Source: Prevotellaceae bacterium
GTDB taxonomy: Bacteria > Bacteroidota > Bacteroidia > Bacteroidales > Bacteroidaceae
Reading direction: 5' to 3'
Length of the DNA stretch: 55,283 bases
Assembly (NCBI GenBank): GCA_019420585.1
Contig: JAHZGX010000036.1
Span: 11,574-66,856 of the forward strand
Within the stretch, counting starts at the first letter, position 1, and every line of letters begins with the position of its first letter. The notes under the pieces are model-generated. The model made no database searches, was not told where the DNA came from, and saw only the letters and a list, made by a program, of their open reading frames with translations. The translations under genes and the position numbers were made by a program. Shown here piece after piece: positions 27,399-36,209 of this stretch.

Positions 27399-28217
27399 CC
27401 ATTTGGGAGTGCTGGTGGCACCACATATGCCTATGCTCCGGCACTCTCCCAACCATTGAAGGGATATTTCTTTGGCGGAGTCTATCATGTAAGAGCGTGG
27501 GTTGACCTGGAGGCATTGCTCAAAGAGTACACGCCCGTTGCTGCTCTTTTTCCCACATACAAACAATACGACATCGTGCCTTGCTGCAAATTCCCGTATG
27601 TGCGGCATACGGTTGGCTACCTGCCTGCAGATGGTGTCATAATAGATGAACGTGGCATCGGAGGATATGTGTTGCTCAATGTATTCTACAATTTCTCGGA
27701 ACTCTCCCAATGGTTTGGTCGTCTGTGAGTAGAGGCATATGTCTCGTGAGAAATCCAGTTGCTCCACATCGGCAAGAGTTTCCACCACAATGGCAGTGCC
27801 TTCTGTCTGTCCAACTAGTCCAAGTACTTCTGCATGCCCGTTCTTGCCGAAAATGACAATTTGCTTCTTATGGTCGGTGTCGGCGGTGTACTCCTCTTTG
27901 ATGCGTTTCTGCAGGTGCAGAACCACGGGGCATGTGGCATCTATGATTTCTATGTGGTTCCTTTCGGCTGTCTGATAGGTGCATGGTGGTTCCCCGTGTG
28001 CACGCAGCAGAACTTTGGAGTGCTTGATTTGTTCCAGTTTCTGGTGATTGATGGTTTCGAGCCCCAGTCGTTGTAGGCGGTCGCACTCTTTCCCGTTATG
28101 GACGATATCGCCTAGACAGAAGAGGTGACCCTCTTTGGCCAGTTCTTCCTCAGCCTTGCCGATGGCACGTGTCACACCGAAGCAGAAGCCGGAGCCGCCG
28201 TCAATCTCAATCTTCAT
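27345..28217 (-). CDS. ispH: 4-hydroxy-3-methylbut-2-enyl diphosphate reductase
   Basis: 290 residues from the ATG at 28217 (MKIEIDGGSGFCFGV); the upstream extension in frame lies inside cmk. Cluster cysteines are seen in GFCFGV, DATCPVV and CGATSTP, with RAHGEPP as another family motif. It is the last enzyme of the MEP isoprenoid pathway, feeding UppS and the polyprenyl synthase in this window. It overlaps cmk by 4 bp and meaB (convergent) by 54 bp. Confidence 0.95.
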   Translation of the reverse strand: MKIEIDGGSGFCFGVTRAIGKAEEELAKEGHLFCLGDIVHNGKECDRLQRLGLETINHQKLEQIKHSKVLLRAHGEPPCTYQTAERNHIEIIDATCPVVLHLQKRIKEEYTADTDHKKQIVIFGKNGHAEVLGLVGQTEGTAIVVETLADVEQLDFSRDICLYSQTTKPLGEFREIVEYIEQHISSDATFIYYDTICRQVANRMPHIREFAARHDVVLFVCGKKSSNGRVLFEQCLQVNPRSYMIDSAKEISLQWLGECRSIGICGATSTPKWLMEECKIRIDQLLGCNK

Positions 28218-28906
28218 GCTGTTTCCACCTTTTTCTTGTATTCTTCCAGGAGCCACATTTGCTGCTCCTGAATGGTCATGTGCGTATTGTCCAGCACAAT
28301 GGCATCCTCGGCCTGTCTTAAAGGACTTATCTTGCGGGTGGAATCAAGGTAATCCCTTTGTTTTACGTTTTCCAGTATGTCTTCGTAGCGGCAGGATTCT
28401 CCTTTGGCCTTTAATTCGTCATATCGCCTTTGGGCGCGCACTTCTGCGCTGGCCGTGACGAATATCTTTAGTTCAGCATCGGGGAAGACAACTGTTCCGA
28501 TGTCACGTCCGTCCATGACCACAGCCTTCTCCTTACCCATCTCACGCTGCATTTCCACCAAAGCTGCGCGTACAAAAGGCAGCGCCGCAATCAAACTGAC
28601 ATGGCGTGACACCTCCATTGTGCGTATTTCTCTTTCCACACATTCGCCGTTCATGTACGTGTCGGGACGTTGGGTGTTTGTGTTTAATCGGAAAGAGATG
28701 TTTACGTCCCCCATTTTCTTTCTCAGTTTATCTTCCAGAACTTGTCCATCGGATATGGCTCCTTGGCGCATTGCGAAGAGGGTTACAGCCCGGTACATGG
28801 CTCCCGTATCGATATATACATAACCGATTCTTCGTGCCAAGTCTTTGGCCATGGTGCTTTTGCCACACGATGAATGTCCATCGATGGCTATGGTGATTTT
28901 CTTCAT
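28214..28906 (-). CDS. cmk: Cytidylate kinase
   Basis: 230 residues, with P-loop GHSSCGKST, VYIDTGAMYRAVTL, and DGRDIGTVVFPDA. It phosphorylates CMP and dCMP. It lies between porQ and ispH with tight spacing (3 bp after porQ, 4-bp overlap with ispH), so the three are one operon. Confidence 0.96.
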   Translation of the reverse strand: MKKITIAIDGHSSCGKSTMAKDLARRIGYVYIDTGAMYRAVTLFAMRQGAISDGQVLEDKLRKKMGDVNISFRLNTNTQRPDTYMNGECVEREIRTMEVSRHVSLIAALPFVRAALVEMQREMGKEKAVVMDGRDIGTVVFPDAELKIFVTASAEVRAQRRYDELKAKGESCRYEDILENVKQRDYLDSTRKISPLRQAEDAIVLDNTHMTIQEQQMWLLEEYKKKVETA

Positions 28907-28909
28907 GAC

Positions 28910-29902
28910 TCAGTCTTTTAGAAAATTGTATGCTATGTTGAATGAAAGTGTGGGTGCGCCCACATGATATTTCGCATAGGCCAGTCCTGCACTGAAACGT
29001 TTCAAGTGTACTCCTGCTCCGAATGCCAGTCCTGCTGCGTGCGATGATCCTGCTGCTTTCATCTCGTAGGCTCGTCTGAAATTGTAGCCGGCAGACAGAT
29101 ACATGAATTTTGTTGGTTTGATGTCTACCCCCAGGTTGAAATGGTTGGTCAGTACTCTTCCGTTGCTAATCTTGTTTGTAGTAGAGTAGAAGTATTTTTT
29201 GTTCCAGCGAGTGAGGTCAATGAACGTTACGGATATGCTGATGGGTGCATGCCCGAGTTCTTTGGTAAAACCCACTTCAAGGTCAAAAGGGAGACGTTCA
29301 TGGTGGTTCCCGAACGCCTTTACTTGTCCGCCGATGTTCCGTGCCACGGCAGACAACGAGAATTCCTTCTCGGGAAGGAAATAGTTGACTCCAAGATCAA
29401 CGGCTAGCGCACATGAACTGAATTCGCCGTAGTGAGAATAGATAATCTTTCCGTTGATTCCTCCCGACCATCGTTCCCCCAGCAGGTAAGCGTAGGTTCC
29501 ATTGACACATATATCTTGTGCATGCATGTCACCCACTATCTCGCCTGTGGCCAATGTCTCCTTCATGGAACCATAGCCGACAAACTGTGAACTGACTCCC
29601 CAAGTGCCTCTTTCACCAGTTGCCTGTGCATAGCCCACACTGCCTGCCTTTACACCTTTCATATATGTAAGGAAGTTAAAGCCTACAGTCTTGCTGCTGA
29701 CGCTGGAGAGTAAAGAGGGGTTTTGCACGGTCAGTGCAATGTCGTCCTCAATGATGGAAATGTTATGTCCGCCAAGTCCTGTCGCATGAGCGGAGAAGGG
29801 CAGACTGAGGAAATTGTATACACTGGTGCTTTCCTGGCACAGGATCTTGGTGGCAATGCACAATACCATCACTAGAAGCACGGGAAAGCGTTTCTTCTCC
29901 AT
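28910..29902 (-). CDS. porQ: Type IX secretion system protein PorQ
   Basis: 330 residues with a signal peptide (cleavage near ILCQ). The N-terminal signature STSVYNFLSLPFSAHATGLGG and the barrel pattern match PorQ, a PorV/FadL-like outer-membrane protein of the type IX system. The porQ-cmk-ispH order is typical of the family. Its presence supports reading the C-terminal tails of the large secreted proteins as type IX sorting signals. Older annotations sometimes call this family penicillin-binding protein. Confidence 0.85.
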   Translation of the reverse strand: MEKKRFPVLLVMVLCIATKILCQESTSVYNFLSLPFSAHATGLGGHNISIIEDDIALTVQNPSLLSSVSSKTVGFNFLTYMKGVKAGSVGYAQATGERGTWGVSSQFVGYGSMKETLATGEIVGDMHAQDICVNGTYAYLLGERWSGGINGKIIYSHYGEFSSCALAVDLGVNYFLPEKEFSLSAVARNIGGQVKAFGNHHERLPFDLEVGFTKELGHAPISISVTFIDLTRWNKKYFYSTTNKISNGRVLTNHFNLGVDIKPTKFMYLSAGYNFRRAYEMKAAGSSHAAGLAFGAGVHLKRFSAGLAYAKYHVGAPTLSFNIAYNFLKD

Positions 29903-29930
29903 TGAATGTTTGATTACTGTTTCTATCCTC

Positions 29931-29938
29931 CAAAGATA
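29931..29938 (-). promoter_or_regulatory. Bacteroidota -7 box for porQ-cmk-ispH
   Basis: Minus-strand TATCTTTG matches TAnnTTTG, 29 bp upstream of the porQ start. Confidence 0.55.
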
Positions 29939-30034
29939 GGGCTTTTAGTAGCAATCAATTCCCATATATATGAAAAATGTGAGCGCAAGTGCAAAAAATA
30001 AAGTGCCTTGTTGCTGTGTATTGAAAAAATGTGG

Positions 30035-30042
30035 TAAATTTG
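30035..30042 (+). promoter_or_regulatory. Bacteroidota -7 box for tonB
   Basis: TAAATTTG matches TAnnTTTG, 57 bp upstream of the start at 30099. Confidence 0.5.
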
Positions 30043-30098
30043 CCCAAGTGCTGATGCATGGATAAGAACTGAAAGAAATAATAAAAACGTAACAAGAT

Positions 30099-30821
30099 AT
30101 GAGTGCTTACATGACCGCAAACGACGAACTTAGAAGCCAGAAGTCGACCAATGTCCTGATTGGCTTTGTGTTGGCTTTTGCCTCGTTGTTCGTTGCCTTC
30201 GAGTTCACACAGCGTGAAGTGAAAGTGGTTGAGGACAACGACAAAATCTATGATTTCAAGATGGAAGAGGACATGATTCCTATCACGCAACAGCAGGAAA
30301 TGATGGCTCCTCCTCCAGCCGCCGCTCCTACCGTAATGGAATTCATCAATGAGGTGGAGGATGATACCGAACTTCCAGAGGAAGAGGTGGAGACCACAGA
30401 GGAGGTGAATCAGGCCATCACTGCGGTTGTGGGAACAGGTGCCCCTTCTGCTGTGGTTGCTACAGGTCCTGTCGGTCCTGTGGTGGAGGTCGATGAAGAT
30501 GACCGTATCTACGAGATGGTTGAGGAAAATGCCCAGTTCCCAGGCGGAGATGAGGCGTGCTACAAGTGGCTGAGTGAGCATCTGAAATATCCCTCCATTT
30601 GCCAAGAACAAGGCGTGCAAGGACGTGTGTTCCTCAAGTTCGTGGTAAACCGTGACGGATCTATCGTGGATGTAGAGGTTGTTCGTTCTCCGGATTCCAA
30701 CCTTTCCAAAGAGGCAGAGCGCGTGGTTAAACTCATGCCGAAGTGGAAGCCCGCAAGGCAGGGCAACCGTCCTGTGCGTTCTCGCTTTACCTTGCCTGTA
30801 ATGTTCCGTTTGAACAATTAA
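30099..30821 (+). CDS. Energy transducer TonB
   Basis: 240 residues. One N-terminal membrane helix (NVLIGFVLAFASLFVAFEF), an acidic/Pro-rich periplasmic spacer (EEEVETTEEV), and a C-terminal TonB domain (FPGGDEACYKWLSEHLKYP, GVQGRVFLKFVVNRDGSI, MPKWKPARQGNRPV). It transmits proton-motive energy to TonB-dependent receptors. An exbB-exbD-exbD cluster lies 2.2 kb downstream. ATG at 30111 is an alternative start. Confidence 0.92.
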   Translation: MSAYMTANDELRSQKSTNVLIGFVLAFASLFVAFEFTQREVKVVEDNDKIYDFKMEEDMIPITQQQEMMAPPPAAAPTVMEFINEVEDDTELPEEEVETTEEVNQAITAVVGTGAPSAVVATGPVGPVVEVDEDDRIYEMVEENAQFPGGDEACYKWLSEHLKYPSICQEQGVQGRVFLKFVVNRDGSIVDVEVVRSPDSNLSKEAERVVKLMPKWKPARQGNRPVRSRFTLPVMFRLNN

Positions 30822-30940
30822 CAAAAAGTATGATGGACTGCTCCGGTGACATGGTGTTTCCTGTGGTTCTTCTCTGTGGGATTTTATTGCCAGGAGCATG
30901 TGGTCAATGCTTAACGTAACAATCGGATAAATTATCATGT

Positions 30941-30975
30941 GAGGCTGCCTGGATACAGGGCAGCCTCATTTGTTT
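30941..30975 (+). terminator. Terminator after tonB
   Basis: GAGGCTGCC (30941-30949) pairs with GGCAGCCTC (30959-30967), followed by ATTTGTTT. Confidence 0.7.
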
Positions 30976-31003
30976 CACACTCTCTACCTATATATGTAGA
31001 ATC

Positions 31004-31990
31004 ATGAACAGAGATATGTATAGCATAGACGAACTTACCAAGAAAGTAACTTCTGCACTTGAGAATTTGCCTTGTGACCGAAAGCCCGAAGGTTTGTATG
31101 CCCCAATAAAGTATGTTCTTTCTTTGGGTGGAAAACGCATCCGCCCAGTGCTGATGCTGATGGCTTATAATATGTATAAGCCCGATGTGGACGAGGTTAT
31201 GAAGGTTGCTTTAGGACTTGAGGTCTATCATAATTTCACTTTGCTCCATGACGATTTGATGGATAGGGCAGACGTAAGAAGAGGCAAACCTTGCGTGCAT
31301 AAGGTTTGGGGTGAGAACACGGCAATTTTGTCTGGTGACAATATGCTTGTTATGGCATATCGTCTTGTGTCCGCTTGCTCGCCTTTGCAGATGCCGCTGG
31401 TGATGGACATATTCACAGAGACGGCCTTGCAGATTGACGAAGGCCAGCAGTATGATATGGATTTCGAGGACCGTATGGATGTCGTGGAAGAAGAATACAT
31501 TGAGATGATACGTCTGAAGACATCCGTTCTCTTGGCGTGTGCCTTGAAAATAGGTGCCTTGCTTGGGGGGGCAACAGAGCATGATGCGGATTGCTTGTAT
31601 GCTTATGGTGAAAAGGTGGGGCTCGCGTTCCAACTGCAAGACGACTATCTGGATGTTTACGGGGATTTTGATACGTTCGGCAAGGCCATCGGGGGGGATA
31701 TTCTTTGCAACAAGAAGACATTCATGCTTATAAATGCCTATAACCGGGCTCCTGAGGCTCTTAGGAACGAACTAGAACGCTGGCTGACGGCTCTGTCGTA
31801 TGATCCTGACGAGAAGATAAAGGCTGTGACACGTATCTACACACAGGTAGGTGTGGACAAAATGGCTCAGGAGCGCATCTCTTCCTATATAAAGGAAGCC
31901 GGTGAAATACTTGACAGAGTGAACCTTCCTGATGAGCGCAAGTCCGTATTGCGGCAGTGGACGGAGCAATTGATGAACCGCAAAAGATAG
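31004..31990 (+). CDS. Polyprenyl synthetase (trans-isoprenyl diphosphate synthase)
   Basis: 328 residues. It has GGKRIRPVLML, the first Asp-rich motif LLHDDLMDRADVRRG, and the second QLQDDYLDVYGD. These are short- or long-chain trans-prenyl diphosphate synthases; the chain length is not certain from motifs alone. The tatD start follows directly. ATG at 31016 is also possible. Confidence 0.93.
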   Translation: MNRDMYSIDELTKKVTSALENLPCDRKPEGLYAPIKYVLSLGGKRIRPVLMLMAYNMYKPDVDEVMKVALGLEVYHNFTLLHDDLMDRADVRRGKPCVHKVWGENTAILSGDNMLVMAYRLVSACSPLQMPLVMDIFTETALQIDEGQQYDMDFEDRMDVVEEEYIEMIRLKTSVLLACALKIGALLGGATEHDADCLYAYGEKVGLAFQLQDDYLDVYGDFDTFGKAIGGDILCNKKTFMLINAYNRAPEALRNELERWLTALSYDPDEKIKAVTRIYTQVGVDKMAQERISSYIKEAGEILDRVNLPDERKSVLRQWTEQLMNRKR

Positions 31991-31995
31991 AAGTC

Positions 31996-32778
31996 GTGAT
32001 AGATACACACAGTCATATCTACGGGGAGGAGTTCTCCGAAGACCGCGATGAAGTGGTTGCCCGTGCTTTCAATGCGGGTGTCAGCCATATCTTTCTCCCT
32101 AATATAAATAAGGAGAGCATTGCTCCCATGCTGTCTCTCTGCAAACGCTACCCTGAGTCATGCCATCCCATGATGGGACTTCATCCCTCTGATGTGACAG
32201 AAGATTATCGTGAGGTATTGGCGTACATGAAGATTCAGATTGATGTTCCAGACCACCCATATGTAGGTATCGGCGAGGTAGGGCTGGACTTTTACTGGGA
32301 CACTACTTGCCGGGAGGAGCAGATAACCGCTTTCCGTATCCAGGTGGAATGGGCCTTGGAGAAGCATCTCCCTCTCGTGATACATGCTCGGTCGGCACAT
32401 GAAGAACTCCTCCAGATTATGCATGACTATTCGGAATGTAACTTGAAAGGTATATTCCATTGCTTTGGAGGGACGCTTGATGAAGCCTGTGACCTGTTGG
32501 CGTTCGATGGCTTTTGCCTGGGTATCGGCGGTATTCTTACTTTCAAGAAAAGCCTTTTGCCCGAAGTCTTGCGTCATATTCCGCTTTCTAGAATTGTCTT
32601 GGAGACGGACGCCCCATATTTGGCACCGGTTCCGTATAGAGGGAAAAGAAATGAGAGTGCTTACGTGGCGGAGGTGCTTCGGGAAATTTCCCGTTTGTAT
32701 GAAGTAACGGAAGTGGAAGTGGAAAGGCAGACTGACGAGAATGTAAGGCGCATATTTACTCGTGTAAAGTGCCAGTGA
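31996..32778 (+). CDS. TatD-family metal-dependent hydrolase (DNase)
   Basis: About 260 residues. GTG at 31996 (VIDTHSHIYGEEF) is chosen because TatD proteins begin with this metal-binding HxH motif and it sits 5 bp after the previous stop; an ATG at 31957 would overlap the previous gene by 34 bp. Other motifs are GEVGLDFYWD, HARSAHEELL, GIFHCFGG and ETDAPYLAP. Members act as Mg-dependent DNases. Confidence 0.9.
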   Translation: MIDTHSHIYGEEFSEDRDEVVARAFNAGVSHIFLPNINKESIAPMLSLCKRYPESCHPMMGLHPSDVTEDYREVLAYMKIQIDVPDHPYVGIGEVGLDFYWDTTCREEQITAFRIQVEWALEKHLPLVIHARSAHEELLQIMHDYSECNLKGIFHCFGGTLDEACDLLAFDGFCLGIGGILTFKKSLLPEVLRHIPLSRIVLETDAPYLAPVPYRGKRNESAYVAEVLREISRLYEVTEVEVERQTDENVRRIFTRVKCQ

Positions 32779-32855
32779 GGCGTATAAAACAGGAAAAAGG
32801 ACACTTCAAGGCAAAGTTTTTGCCCGAATAGTACTCTACTCTAACAAAAAAAAGA

Positions 32856-32863
32856 TATTTTTG
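32856..32863 (+). promoter_or_regulatory. Possible -7 box for tRNA-Ser
   Basis: TATTTTTG matches TAnnTTTG about 52 bp before the tRNA. Confidence 0.4.
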
Positions 32864-32914
32864 TAACCGAAAACCTTTGTGCACGGATGATGATGTACAA
32901 TTTTGGATAGTCAA

Positions 32915-33002
32915 GGAGAGATGCTCGAGTGGCTGAAGAGGCACGCCTGGAAAGCGTGTATACGTCAAAAGCGTATCCGGGGTTCGAATCCCCGTCTCTC
33001 CG
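32915..33002 (+). tRNA. tRNA-Ser (anticodon GGA)
   Basis: An 88-nt class II tRNA. Acceptor arm GGAGAGA/TCTCTCC, D-arm GCTCGAGTGGCTGAAGAGGC, anticodon loop CTGGAAA (GGA), a long variable arm (TACGTCAAAAGCGTA), and T-arm GGGGTTCGAATCCCC. CCA is not encoded. Confidence 0.97.
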
Positions 33003-33060
33003 CAGTCGTTATACAGGAAAGAAACAAAAAAGATAAATTAATCATCAAAAACTACACACA

Positions 33061-33912
33061 ATGAAAAAGTTATTTGCAATTATTGCAATGGTTGCAGTTT
33101 GCTCTTTCGGAGCAACGACATCTGTGATGGCGCAGGAAGATGTGGCCGCTACAGAGCAGAATGATTCTGTGGCAGAGGACACTGCTGCTGTTGACACTGC
33201 TGCTGCTGATTCTGCAGCCGAGACCATGACCGCAGAGGCTCCTGTGGTTGAGGAGGAGAACGAGGGTATCTTCAAGGTTCTTAAGGTTAAGTTCATCGAA
33301 GGTGATGCCGGTTTTATGTCTTTGGTTGCCGTAGCACTGGTGCTCGGCCTGGCATTCTGCATTGAGCGTGTGATTTATCTGAGCCTGGCTCAAATCAATA
33401 CCCGTAAGTTTGTGGCTGACTTGGCTGCTTTGGTTGCTGCCGGTAAGATTGATGAGGCTATTTGTACTTGCAAGAATACACGCGGTCCTGTGGCTCAGTT
33501 GGCTCTTGCTGCCATGGATTGCCTTAAGAGTGATGACCGCAATGACATAGGTACCATTGAGCGTACTATCAACACTGAGGCTGAGGTTCAGGGCTCTTAT
33601 CTTGAGGAGAATTGCTCTTGGATTACCCTGTTTATCGCCATGGCTCCTTCACTGGGATTCCTTGGAACTGTGATTGGTATGGTGATGGCCTTCGATGACA
33701 TTCAGCGTGCAGGTGACATCAGCCCGACCGTTGTGGCAGGCGGTATGAAGGTGGCCTTGATTACCACCATCTTCGGTATCATCGTGGCTCTGATTCTCCA
33801 GTTGTTCTACAACTATATCCTGTCAAAGATTGAGTCTCTGACCGTGAATATGGAAGAGTCTTCTCAGGAGATTCTGACCATGTGCGTGAAGTCTGACAAG
33901 TGCAGGAAGTAA
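33061..33912 (+). CDS. exbB: MotA/TolQ/ExbB proton channel family protein
   Basis: 283 residues. An N-terminal signal/anchor and Ala/Glu/Asp-rich segment (about 20-75) precede an ExbB core with membrane helices near residues 85-105, 180-205 and 225-250 (LFIAMAPSLGFLGTVIGMV, ALITTIFGIIVALILQLF). It powers TonB-type transducers with ExbD. It heads a four-gene cluster with two exbD genes. Confidence 0.92.
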   Translation: MKKLFAIIAMVAVCSFGATTSVMAQEDVAATEQNDSVAEDTAAVDTAAADSAAETMTAEAPVVEEENEGIFKVLKVKFIEGDAGFMSLVAVALVLGLAFCIERVIYLSLAQINTRKFVADLAALVAAGKIDEAICTCKNTRGPVAQLALAAMDCLKSDDRNDIGTIERTINTEAEVQGSYLEENCSWITLFIAMAPSLGFLGTVIGMVMAFDDIQRAGDISPTVVAGGMKVALITTIFGIIVALILQLFYNYILSKIESLTVNMEESSQEILTMCVKSDKCRK

Positions 33913-33942
33913 TAAATCTTTAGCGTAAAAGGAGATTCTTTT

Positions 33943-34443
33943 ATGAAGATTGAGAAAGTATCCAAAATGGCTCTGTATGTCTGCGTGGGCATCATTGCTG
34001 TTTGCTTCATTGCCTTCTTCGGCATTGGCTACAGCAATCCCGTGGGCGATTACAACGAGCCGAAGTTGCTTGACCTCTTGATGGGACTCATGTATGCACT
34101 CTTCGTGGTTATGCTGGGTCTTACGGTATGGAGCATCTTCAAAGGTATGGGCAACAAGGGGGGGAGTACGACCTCTACCTCTGGTGTGCCTGGTGGAAAG
34201 ATTATGGCATGCACCATTGCCCTGCTCATAATTTCCCTTGTGGTGGGAGTTGTGTGCGGCTTGGGCGAGGAGGCTTTTACCGCTCAGGACGGTACAGTGA
34301 CATCCGCCGGATGGGTTACAGTGGTTGACATGTTCTGTATTTCAAGTGGCATCCTTTTCTTGGCAGCAGTACTTGCCGTAGTGGTGAGCATGACAGGCCT
34401 GATGACCACAATGGGCAACAAGCAAGCAAAGTCTATTAAATAA
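33943..34443 (+). CDS. Small membrane protein between ExbB and ExbD
   Basis: 166 residues with about four predicted membrane helices (roughly 9-28, 45-65, 87-106, 131-152) and a short Gly/Ser-rich cytoplasmic loop (KGGSTTSTSG). I do not recognise a named domain. Its fixed position between exbB and exbD suggests a partner or assembly role in the Ton/Exb complex; this is inference. Confidence 0.8.
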   Translation: MKIEKVSKMALYVCVGIIAVCFIAFFGIGYSNPVGDYNEPKLLDLLMGLMYALFVVMLGLTVWSIFKGMGNKGGSTTSTSGVPGGKIMACTIALLIISLVVGVVCGLGEEAFTAQDGTVTSAGWVTVVDMFCISSGILFLAAVLAVVVSMTGLMTTMGNKQAKSIK

Positions 34444-34451
34444 ATCGAATC

Positions 34452-35054
34452 ATGGCAAAGAAGAAGAAGAAAGTTCCTGGGTTGAACTCAAGTTCGACTG
34501 CGGACATATCTTTCATCTTGCTCATCTTCTTCTTGATTACCACTTCTATGGACACAGACACGGGTTTGTCACGCCGACTGCCCCGTCCGCCAGAAGATAA
34601 TCAGGAAGATGCTACGATGGACATCAAGTCTCGCAACATTCTTTATGTCCGTTTGAATGCGGCAGGACAATTGTGGGTCAAGAATGAGGTGAACAGTGGT
34701 TTCGAGGATTTGGCAAACTTACGGCAGCGTGTGAAGGAATTTGTGAAGAACGAGCAGAATCTGAGCAAATATCCCGAGAAGCATGTAAAGAACATTGACC
34801 TTCTGGGTCAGTGCTTTGTGACGGACAAGCACGTAATATCTGTGCAGACCGACCGTGGCACTCCTTATGCCGTATATTTTCAAGTTCAGAACGAGTTGGT
34901 GGCAGCATACAATGAACTCCGCAACGAGTTGGCCAAGCAGAAGTTTGGGCGTCTGTACGATGCTTTGACTGACGAGCAGAAGGTGGCCGTGCGTGCATAC
35001 TATCCGCAGAATATCTCGGAGGCAGAACCTAAAAAGTATGGAGGACAGCAGTAA
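34452..35054 (+). CDS. exbD: Biopolymer transporter ExbD, copy 1
   Basis: 200 residues: basic N-terminus (MAKKKKKVPGLNSSS), one membrane helix with the functional Asp region (TADISFILLIFFLITTSM) and a periplasmic domain. It forms the proton channel with ExbB. Overlaps the next exbD by 1 nt. Confidence 0.92.
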   Translation: MAKKKKKVPGLNSSSTADISFILLIFFLITTSMDTDTGLSRRLPRPPEDNQEDATMDIKSRNILYVRLNAAGQLWVKNEVNSGFEDLANLRQRVKEFVKNEQNLSKYPEKHVKNIDLLGQCFVTDKHVISVQTDRGTPYAVYFQVQNELVAAYNELRNELAKQKFGRLYDALTDEQKVAVRAYYPQNISEAEPKKYGGQQ

Positions 35055-35509
35055 TGGCAGGATTTAAGAAGAGTGATCGCGAGATGCCTGAGATGAATAC
35101 CTCATCTCTGCCCGACTTGATTTTTACCATCTTGTTCTTCTTCATGTGCGTTGTTTCCATGCGTGAGGTGACACTTCAGGTTAAGTTCGTCACCCCTCAG
35201 GGAACCGAGTTGGAGAAGTTGACCAAGAAGTCTGTTGTTTCCTACGTCTATGTAGGTCCCCCAACAGACCAGTTGCGTCCCAAGATGGGTAGTGGTACAC
35301 GTATCCAAGTGAATGACCGCTTCATAGAACCCCGTGAGATTATGGATTTCGTTGCTGCAGAGCGTCAGGGCATGACCAATCAGGCCGAGCAGATAATCTC
35401 CATCAAGGCCGACCAGCACACCCAGATGGGTATCATTACCGACATCAAGGAAGTGTTGAGAAAGTCATGGGCATTGAGGCTGAATTATTCGGCGACGAAG
35501 AGAAATTGA
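35054..35509 (+). CDS. exbD: Biopolymer transporter ExbD, copy 2
   Basis: 151 residues with the same layout as copy 1: basic N-terminus, single helix with SLPDLIFTILFFFMCVVSM, then a periplasmic domain. Two different ExbD subunits next to one ExbB suggest heteromeric channels, as often seen in Bacteroidota. Confidence 0.92.
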   Translation: MAGFKKSDREMPEMNTSSLPDLIFTILFFFMCVVSMREVTLQVKFVTPQGTELEKLTKKSVVSYVYVGPPTDQLRPKMGSGTRIQVNDRFIEPREIMDFVAAERQGMTNQAEQIISIKADQHTQMGIITDIKEVLRKSWALRLNYSATKRN

Positions 35510-35524
35510 ACATGTTTTATGTAT

Positions 35525-35567
35525 AAAAAAAGAAGGTGACTCCTTAAAAGAGGTCACCTTCTTTTTT
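35525..35567. terminator. Bidirectional terminator after exbD
   Basis: GAAGGTGAC (35532-35540) pairs with GTCACCTTC (35553-35561); an A-run on the left and a T-run on the right suit both strands. Confidence 0.85.
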
Positions 35568-35652
35568 GCTCTCAACCGGTCATTAGAGTTCCTCCGATGT
35601 GCAAGGGACGTGTATCACCGAACTAATGATGGATTGGAGATATATAACACAA

Positions 35653-35699
35653 GAAACTCCCGAGGCTTGTCATGAGGATGCGCATCGGGAGTTTCTTTT
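35653..35699 (-). terminator. Hairpin after the amidase gene
   Basis: GAAACTCCCGA (35653-35663) and TCGGGAGTTTC (35685-35695) form an 11-bp stem just beyond the amidase stop; the T-run is better on the plus strand, so it may serve both. Confidence 0.6.
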
Positions 35700-35721
35700 C
35701 AGAGAGAGTTGGCGAGGTCTG

Positions 35722-36135
35722 TTACGGTTGGAGGTCGGCATACTCGCTCATGTCGAAGCAGGGACAAGCCTTGTTGCTGAAGGTGTCGTGGCCTACGATG
35801 AGAGCCTGCGGATAATCTTTCTTCAGGCGCTCCAGCAGTTTCCTCAGTGCTTCCTTCTGTTGCGGAGTGCGCGTATCGGCAGGTATGCCGTTCGCGTCCA
35901 AGCCGCCCTCGTAGCATATTCCGATAGAGTGCTTGTTGTGATGCAACGTGTGTGCTCCCACCATCTCTGGCGGACGGCCGTTCTCAATCGTTCCGTCACG
36001 CCTTACCACATAGTGATAGCCACAACCGTTTTTCCAGCCTCTGGCTAAGTGCCATTGGTTGATTTGTTCCACCGAACTGGTCTGCAGCGGCATGACCGCA
36101 CTACAATGGATGATCAAGAGTGTAATCAGTCTCAT
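35722..36135 (-). CDS. N-acetylmuramoyl-L-alanine amidase (amidase_2 type)
   Basis: 137 residues. Zinc ligands and fold motifs of the PGRP/T7-lysozyme-like amidase are visible: LIIHCSA, GYHYVVRRDGTIENGRP, GAHTLHHNKHSIGICYEGG, GHDTFSNKACPCFD. It cleaves the amide bond between MurNAc and the stem peptide. No clear signal peptide is seen, as in phage-type enzymes. AGGAGGAAT precedes the ATG. It follows an HU-like gene, a recurring Bacteroidales pair. Confidence 0.88.
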   Translation of the reverse strand: MRLITLLIIHCSAVMPLQTSSVEQINQWHLARGWKNGCGYHYVVRRDGTIENGRPPEMVGAHTLHHNKHSIGICYEGGLDANGIPADTRTPQQKEALRKLLERLKKDYPQALIVGHDTFSNKACPCFDMSEYADLQP

Positions 36136-36163
36136 GGTTATTCCTCCTTTCTTGTAAGTTTGT

Positions 36164-36197
36164 GGGCTGCCACCTTCCCCAAAGGGCGTGGCAGCCC
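36164..36197 (-). promoter_or_regulatory. Hairpin between the HU-like gene and the amidase gene
   Basis: GGGCTGCCAC (36164-36173) pairs with GTGGCAGCCC (36188-36197), a perfect 10-bp stem, with no T-run after it on the minus strand. It may attenuate or process the shared transcript. Confidence 0.5.
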
Positions 36198-36209
36198 GTT
36201 GGTTATTGT

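Noticed and set aside
29955..30938. Minus-strand open frame opposite tonB
   Set aside because: TonB is clear on the plus strand; the antisense frame is His-rich noise.
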